A stretch of DNA of 25,226 nucleotides, from the NCBI GenBank assembly GCA_036897485.1, contig JAYMTF010001227.1, positions 1-25,226 on the forward strand. Reading direction: 5' to 3'. This DNA comes from Pelargonium nanum. Lineage: Eukaryota > Streptophyta > Magnoliopsida > Geraniales > Geraniaceae. Below the pieces are notes generated by a model. It did not search any database. It was not told the DNA's origin and saw only the letters and a list, made by a program, of their open reading frames with translations. Positions 20,601-25,226 of the stretch are shown here, in pieces. The translations under genes and the position numbers were made by a program. Position 1 is the stretch's first letter. Every line of letters begins with the position of its first letter.

Positions 20601-23600
20601 TAGTTGTTTATTTAAAATATAAAAAATTTCTTCATAATTATTGGTATATTTATCATATAACATTTTATTTAAATTTCTTGTGCAATTGTGTTTGTATCTT
20701 CTGATACAATGCATAAGACAACAGCAGAATTGATGGGATAAGGCTTTTAAGCAATGATTCTGTTCTTTACAACTTACATATTACAAATCTTTATCTTTGG
20801 AATTTTCTAGAATGTGCAATTTTCCTTTTTCATAAAATGTGGTGTCGTGCAATGTACAAAATTTAGAGTGCCAGTCAGGCTTATGTAATTTGTAATGGTA
20901 AAATTAAACAAGTGAATGAGAAAAACATGGAAATTGTACCTTTGATATATGCACTCCAAGGCTTCTATGTACACCAGAACACTTGATACAAATAAATACT
21001 CCAAAGCTTGTCGATCTGATATCCACCAAAAGGTATTATTAATATTTAGTTCAAGAGAAAACCATTGAGAAATTAAAAATGTGCAAGACACTGGTATGAA
21101 CTACTATTAATTTTAATTTGGGGGGGTGTTCAGAAGATAAACTTCTTTTTAAAATTTTAAGACAGAACTAACCAAAATCGAATCAGCAAAACATTGCATC
21201 GCTGTAAAATATACATAACCAATGTATTTGTGAGTACGAGTATTTTACATCTGTCGCTAAAAAAAGGTTGAATCATAAAAATAAAACAAGTTTTTCTTCC
21301 AAGAAAAATGTTCGAACTGTAGGGGGGAGAGGGAGAGGGAGAGAGAGACAGAGAGAGAGAGAGAACAATGGAAGCTAATTATTTACTATGGAGGGTAAAA
21401 GTGTCCTTAACCTACAAACTGAGCCCATCCTCAATGAAGCTGTCAGCCTCAGATGTAGGAGAATGATAACGACACGTAAACCTTGCAAATGAGGAATCAA
21501 GTCTTGCAATCCCTCTCACGAGGACCAACAAAATTAGGGTTCACAGTTCAATGATATCTATTTTTCCTCACCAAGGAGAAGGTAAGAGGAAACTAAAGAG
21601 GCAACCTAGGTAGGGCCAGTCAAATGCACCATAGTTTTCACTAGACTGTACCTCCCAACCATTGACATCGTGTTTATGCTAATAAGCTCGAGATATTCAA
21701 CTAAGGAAACATAAAAACCACAGTGGTTGATAGTATATTATAAGTGGTAACTCACACACAAAACACTAAACAAAGAAGGGAAATGATATGGGTTATTTTT
21801 TTAATTTCTTATGAGCACAATAATATGTATCATCAGATGAAAAGAGGACTCCTGACTGCAGTTAGCAAAAATTGTGACATAGGTATGGTTGCTACAGAGG
21901 ATAGCTACAATAATACTTTGGCCTTGGGTAAAATGAAAGTAAATTTCTTATGCAATTTATTTGAAATATAATTACAGATAAGCAAAAGTAGGCAGCAAGA
22001 ATTTTGGGTCTATTCAAATATGATACTTACGCCCATTTTGGATCTGGTGAACCACAATCTGCACAGAACTTATTGCCATCATAAGACAGCAGCTCTTCAA
22101 GCCTTTCACGTGGATCTGATCAATGATAATTATGAATTATAAAAAGCAACAAAGTTACTCTAAAATTCTGCCAAGCAATTTCAGAAATAATGCTGAAGTA
22201 CCATTCCCCCAAAAAAGTGAGAGAGTAGTATATCCATGATATTAGATGCTACTAATTCACAACATAAACAAACATACATGCAAGAAGAAAGCATTCATCA
22301 ATAGTCGGCATTGGGGTATAAAAAATTCTAAGCAGGGAACCTTAACAGGAAAACTTTGGAACAAATCGAGAAGCAAATAATGAAAATTTTAACATAAAAA
22401 GTATGTGCATGTTAATGGAAATAATCTGATATGTAATAAGCTCTTACAAATCTTATAAAGTTAATTTATATTCAATCAAAGAAGTAACCAAGCCTCTCAT
22501 AGTAGTTTCCATGAGGAAAGCTTATTCTAACTTGATTCTACAAAATAGCTAAATATTTGTATGCACTTTCATTACATTGACGACTAAGGACTTACCACTC
22601 AATAAAAGCACCATAATTGATAGATTATGATCTTAATCACATGCAAAAAGATGGCAGCATATATGCACAGGAATTGTACTTCACAGATGCAAGGTGCACA
22701 AATTTTATTCCTAGTGATGAGGAAACTGTTTAGCAAATATCCTATGCAAGATAAGTAATTACCTATCTATTTCATTAACCAAAGAATCAAGGTAGAGAAT
22801 AGTAGGCAGATTTTTCCTGGATCCATTGTAGAAGGGTCATTAATATTGGTAAAAAAACATTTCTCTCGTGTGCATGACTAGAAGTAAAATAGATCATAAT
22901 TTGTTTGCACGAGCCTTTCTTTCTCCTATATTTCAGTTGATCTGTCATATTTATATTCTCATTTATCTGTGGATGATGGTAACTTCTCACAAGTTGATCA
23001 CGGACAAAGATGTTGAGAAAACAATTAGCTATTAAAGATTAAAGATGCCAAAATATTGATAATATACATGTCATCCAGAGAAGAGGCCCAACCTGGTTCG
23101 TCCGAGCATAAGAGATCTTGCAGGCTAGACCCTGATGCCACAAAACTTAACATCTTTAGAAGAATCACAAAACAGAATAATTTCTTTTGGCAATCTGTTA
23201 GAATATTTAAATTAAAAAAACATTATAGAAATGCATGATTGAAGTAAAAGTCCAAAAGATTTGCCAAGGATTGGATAAGGTAAATATAAACAATGCAAGA
23301 AGCAAGAAACAATCATGATTAGAAACATTCAATCAAATTTAATATCACAATCATTCACTTAAAGACCATAAAATGTGTCACTAGTGTTCCGAAATAGAAT
23401 GAGATCGTACACAAGTGTTCTGTTAGGTTTCTCAACAATAAACTTGATATTAAAAACACATCATACTATCTTCTTCGGCAGAATCAGTTGGAAAGATAGG
23501 TAGAGAAGTGAAAGAATCACAAGCCCAACTTTTGATGATGACCATTCAACTGGAAAGATTCAACATAAAACAGAATGCTTCATTTAGTTAACTGAACTAC

Positions 23601-24028
23601 AACAAATTATTTCAATAGCCGGATGATCAGTAACCCATTAAAACCAAACAAGTGAATGACACAAATTGAAGCACCATGTTGCATCCATGAAATCGAATGA
23701 ATAGTGCAGCTCTTCAATGTCACATTGATCATTAAAGCAACTAGTTATTTATCTCCAAAACAGCAAAATGAAAAATAGCAAAATACTCATTTACAATCAT
23801 TCTTCACCAAAATCTCCGTAAAAGGCACACACCCATTATGATTTATCAGGGGAAGCCAAAGATGATCTCAAACAATAAAAGTTCTTTGCAAAAGATTATC
23901 ACCAGTCAACCAAAATATGTACCTGTAATTTCCTTTTTTTGATCAGCACCTATAATTTCCTTTTTTTGATCAACACCTGTAATTTCCTTGGAATCAGAAC
24001 TTTTAGGGTTGGGCTTGTGTTTGTCCAT
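17667..24028 (-). CDS. AGD11: ArfGAP + C2 domain protein, AGD11-like, 395 aa, nine exons
   Basis: Minus-strand exons: 24028-23923, 23131-23093, 22115-22031, 21015-20940, 19948-19785, 19632-19410, 18935-18819, 18707-18612 and 17948-17667, total 1188 nt, all GT-AG and in phase. Arabidopsis AGD11 is similar in length. The N-terminus, [18 protein letters not shown], leads into 9-residue repeats, then [12 protein letters not shown]. The ArfGAP zinc finger is C66-x2-C69-x16-C86-x2-C89, with arginine finger Arg94 in [10 protein letters not shown] polar linker (about 170-205) follows. The C2 domain starts at about 232 ([18 protein letters not shown]); its likely Ca2+-binding Asp residues sit in [10 protein letters not shown] and [10 protein letters not shown]. 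It ends [16 protein letters not shown]. The family speeds GTP hydrolysis on Arf GTPases, with C2 giving calcium- and lipid-dependent membrane binding, so it likely acts in vesicle traffic. The first two small exons are the least certain part; the rest is firm. Confidence 0.92.
17949..18611 (-). other. ArfGAP intron 8, containing a LINE 3'-end remnant
   Basis: The donor is GTG|GTAAG at 18611 and the acceptor CATTTGCAG at 17949. Apart from the RTE-like fragment at about 18314-18400, nothing is recognised. Confidence 0.8.
18314..18400 (-). mobile_element. RTE-type LINE 3'-end fragment
   Basis: On the minus strand this reads TAGCCAACCCCAGCATTG, then GGGAAATAGCTTG, and ends in GTT repeats (CAA repeats at 18315-18332 on plus). 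This matches the 3' ends, with a GTTGTT tail, that I know from plant RTE-clade LINEs. Only the 3' end is present. The inner boundary is approximate and no target-site duplication was identified. Confidence 0.55.
20151..20283. repeat. Imperfect direct repeat of about 45 bp
   Basis: Copy 1 (20151-20195) has gataagattcacgatttgga followed by a caagtttgtatctttg block. Copy 2 (20232-20283) has atacgattcacggtttgga and cacgtttgtatctttg. Copy 2 holds an extra 'agaagatac' stretch. Cognate GATTCAC motifs also lie between the copies. This looks like remains of an inserted element, but no family is recognised. Confidence 0.6.
20375..20542 (+). other. Short acidic open segment in ArfGAP intron 4, possible transposon- or gene-derived fragment
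   Basis: An open frame on plus ends at TAG 20540-20542 and encodes a Gly/Asp/Glu-rich tail ([29 protein letters not shown]). It is more GC-rich than the intron around it and lies antisense to the ArfGAP gene. It has no domain I recognise and no start codon of note. It may be the end of a captured coding sequence linked to the repeat just upstream. Confidence 0.3.
21016..22030 (-). other. ArfGAP intron 3, with a GA-rich microsatellite
   Basis: The intron splits the ArfGAP zinc finger between W-Ala and Ser. Besides the purine repeat at 21322-21364, no element is recognised. Confidence 0.8.
21322..21364. repeat. (GGGAGA)/(GA)n purine microsatellite
   Basis: A pure purine run (one C) of G/A hexamers passing into GA dinucleotides. 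Confidence 0.93.
22116..23092 (-). other. ArfGAP intron 2, nothing recognised
   Basis: Long AT-rich intron between the 39-nt exon 2 and the start of the zinc finger. The donor is CCAG|GTTGGG and the acceptor TTGATCAG. No embedded element is seen. Confidence 0.7.
23132..23922 (-). other. ArfGAP intron 1, nothing recognised
   Basis: AT-rich intron ending GGCATCAG at 23132. A second acceptor (TTCTAACAG, about 23200) is also in phase and would add about 23 hydrophobic residues. I prefer the nearer one because the product then matches the family better. Confidence 0.6.
23923..23997 (-). repeat. In-frame 27-bp tandem repeats at the ArfGAP N-terminus, each with a potential splice donor
   Basis: On the minus strand the unit (GAAATTACAGGTGTTGATC then A7G) occurs twice in full and once in part, encoding [18 protein letters not shown] and KEIT. 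Each copy holds AG|GT at the same phase: donors after 23977, 23950 and 23923. The last one ends exon 1 in my model. Use of the others would drop 9 or 18 residues without a frameshift. Confidence 0.85.
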
Positions 24029-24480
24029 TCCCAAATATTTCAGACCCAGATAATGAAACACTGTTATGATTTAGGAAAACCCATTTTCACCAGTTTCTCT
24101 GCGCCTATGAAAAATTTATCATCTGCCCAATAACAAATAAAAATATTAAAAAAAAATAGAACAAATGAAATTGGATATAATATATTACACATCAAACATA
24201 GAATTCTTCAATAAACAGATAATTAAACCTGGACATATCCAAACACGTTTAAAACAGCAGAAATTGGGAAATTCTGAATGGAAAATAAGAAGATCTATCC
24301 AGCTTCTTCTCTGCATCAAAAACCGGGCGGGTTTTACATAAATCCCAAATCAAATTAGAGAGAAATGAATGTAAGATTCGTAATTTGGTCAACACGTGAC
24401 CGGAACATTCAAAAGGGTACTTACAGATTGACGAGATGAAGTTGGAAATGGATTTGAAGTCCAAAATCGGAAGGTTGGTG
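24029..24480 (-). other. 5' UTR of the ArfGAP gene with a leader intron
   Basis: A non-coding exon at about 24480-24425 ends at a strong donor (CAATCT|GTAAGT). An acceptor (CATAACAG, 24061) opens a short leader from 24060 to the ATG at 24028. The intron is about 24061-24424. The transcription start is approximate. Confidence 0.5.
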
Positions 24481-25083
24481 ATGGATTTTTTTTTTTATCA
24501 ACGGGAAAAAACAAAAAGTAAGATTCAGATACTGAAATGAATATGATTAGAAGATCATTGGAATGTTTTTGTATTTATGGAAAATTATAATTTTGTTTTT
24601 TCTTGTTTTTATAATTTTGATGTATTTTATCATTTTTCAGAAATAATCAATTTGGAATATTTTAATAATTGCAGGATAATATTAGCTGTAAAATGATTTT
24701 CTTTTCTTTTTTTGAAAGTGTTTGTAATAGGAATTGTAAAGAATGTAGATTGATATAATTTTTTGTAAGGTTTATAATAAACATATATCTATTACTATAA
24801 TATTAACAAAAATTGTTGGTAAACCACTTAGGTAAGAAAAATAAGTGATCGATTTTTGTCTAATTTGTCGGTATTTTTTTGACCAATGAAAACTAAAAAT
24901 TATGGACAAAATATACTTTTTCTTTCTTTTAAAGATATGTTGGACCTCCTTCAAAGAACAAGCTCAAAAGAGGTTCGAATGAGCTTTTGCTCATAGGCTC
25001 ATTTTTATTTGAAAAGAGACCTACGTTGAATCCACGCTGACGTGACACATGTTGACCTGCAATAACTAATTAATATGAGTAAA
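24481..25083. other. AT-rich upstream region of the ArfGAP gene
   Basis: A T-rich tract at 24486-24498 lies near the likely transcription start. Further out is AT-rich spacer with no gene recognised. Confidence 0.45.
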
Positions 25084-25226
25084 TCTAATATATATATATT
25101 AAAGACAAGTACCTATCTAATTATGTGACATGTGACACTCTCAATTTCTCAATTGAACATCCAATTGGGTGACACATGTCACTCATTTATCATTTAAACT
25201 ATTTCAAATAAATAAAATAAACAACA
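25084..25226 (+). mobile_element. Possible 5' end of a Helitron, running off the window
   Basis: The sequence TCTAATATATATATATTAAA, preceded by A, followed by GACAAGTACC and then short inverted GTGACA/TGTCAC blocks, looks like plant Helitron 5' ends (5'-TC, inserted after A). The 3' end with its CTRR terminus and hairpin would be outside the window. Recognition is from memory of the type and is tentative. Confidence 0.35.

Larger units (their letters stand above)
19949..20939 (-). other. ArfGAP intron 4, with an unexplained composite repeat
   Basis: The intron lies between exons 4 and 5. It contains an imperfect direct repeat near 20151-20283 and a short GC-richer open segment at 20375-20542. 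The remainder is AT-rich. Confidence 0.75.

Noticed and set aside
23132-23199. An extension of ArfGAP exon 2 to an upstream acceptor, adding about 23 hydrophobic residues
   Set aside because: It is in phase, but the added residues are unlike the family. The nearer acceptor at 23132 gives a product resembling the N-terminus of Arabidopsis AGD11.
1-25226. A CRISPR array, operon, phage or plant defence cluster
   Set aside because: I found no regular repeat-spacer pattern, no prokaryotic gene spacing, and no viral or NLR-type domains. The genes are typical single plant nuclear genes.

Overview
This window is nuclear DNA from a flowering plant, almost certainly a eudicot. Five recognisable plant gene families are present. 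Introns follow plant GT-AG rules with T-rich acceptors, intergenic DNA is AT-rich, promoters carry TGGGCC/T (site II) clusters, and plant-type retroelement remnants sit in introns and spacers. The exact species cannot be read from the sequence. There is no sign of a bacterial operon, CRISPR array, virus or organelle DNA.

Layout, left to right: (1) 1-2974 (+), the 3' end of a PH-RCC1-FYVE-BRX (PRAF-type) gene: the end of the FYVE zinc finger, a Ser-rich linker, a coiled coil and a terminal BRX domain. (2) 4006-8686 (-), a complete eight-exon gene for an F-box / SNF2-helicase / CW zinc finger / RING protein of the Arabidopsis At3g54460 type, with a promoter rich in site II motifs. (3) 9396-11589 (+), two short, weakly supported ORFs that resemble each other (candidate small-peptide paralogues). 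The second has a possible intron carrying a tRNA-derived SINE with a 14-bp target-site duplication. (4) 12256-13906 (+), an SRR1-like gene with a site II promoter, a 5' UTR intron holding a TA/TG microsatellite, and a single coding exon. (5) 15633-16412 (+), an intronless glutaredoxin-like gene with a C-terminal four-CxxC zinc module. (6) 17667-24028 (-), plus 5' UTR to about 24480, a nine-exon ArfGAP + C2 gene closest to Arabidopsis AGD11. (7) The right edge, about 25084-25226, may be the 5' end of a Helitron.

The genes are independent nuclear units and do not form one pathway. Their themes are membrane traffic and polarity (PRAF, ArfGAP-C2), chromatin or ubiquitin work (F-box/SNF2/CW/RING), light and clock signalling (SRR1) and redox-fold proteins (glutaredoxin-like). 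I rebuilt exon boundaries by hand from splice consensus, reading-frame phase and family knowledge. Every junction in the large genes keeps frame.

I did not find a clearly new biological system. The points most worth a second look are: the in-frame 27-bp repeats at the AGD11-like N-terminus, each ending in a potential splice donor; the GC-AG intron in the F-box/SNF2 gene; the pair of similar small ORFs with a SINE in the second; a perfect hairpin in the glutaredoxin-like 5' UTR; and an unexplained composite repeat in an ArfGAP intron.
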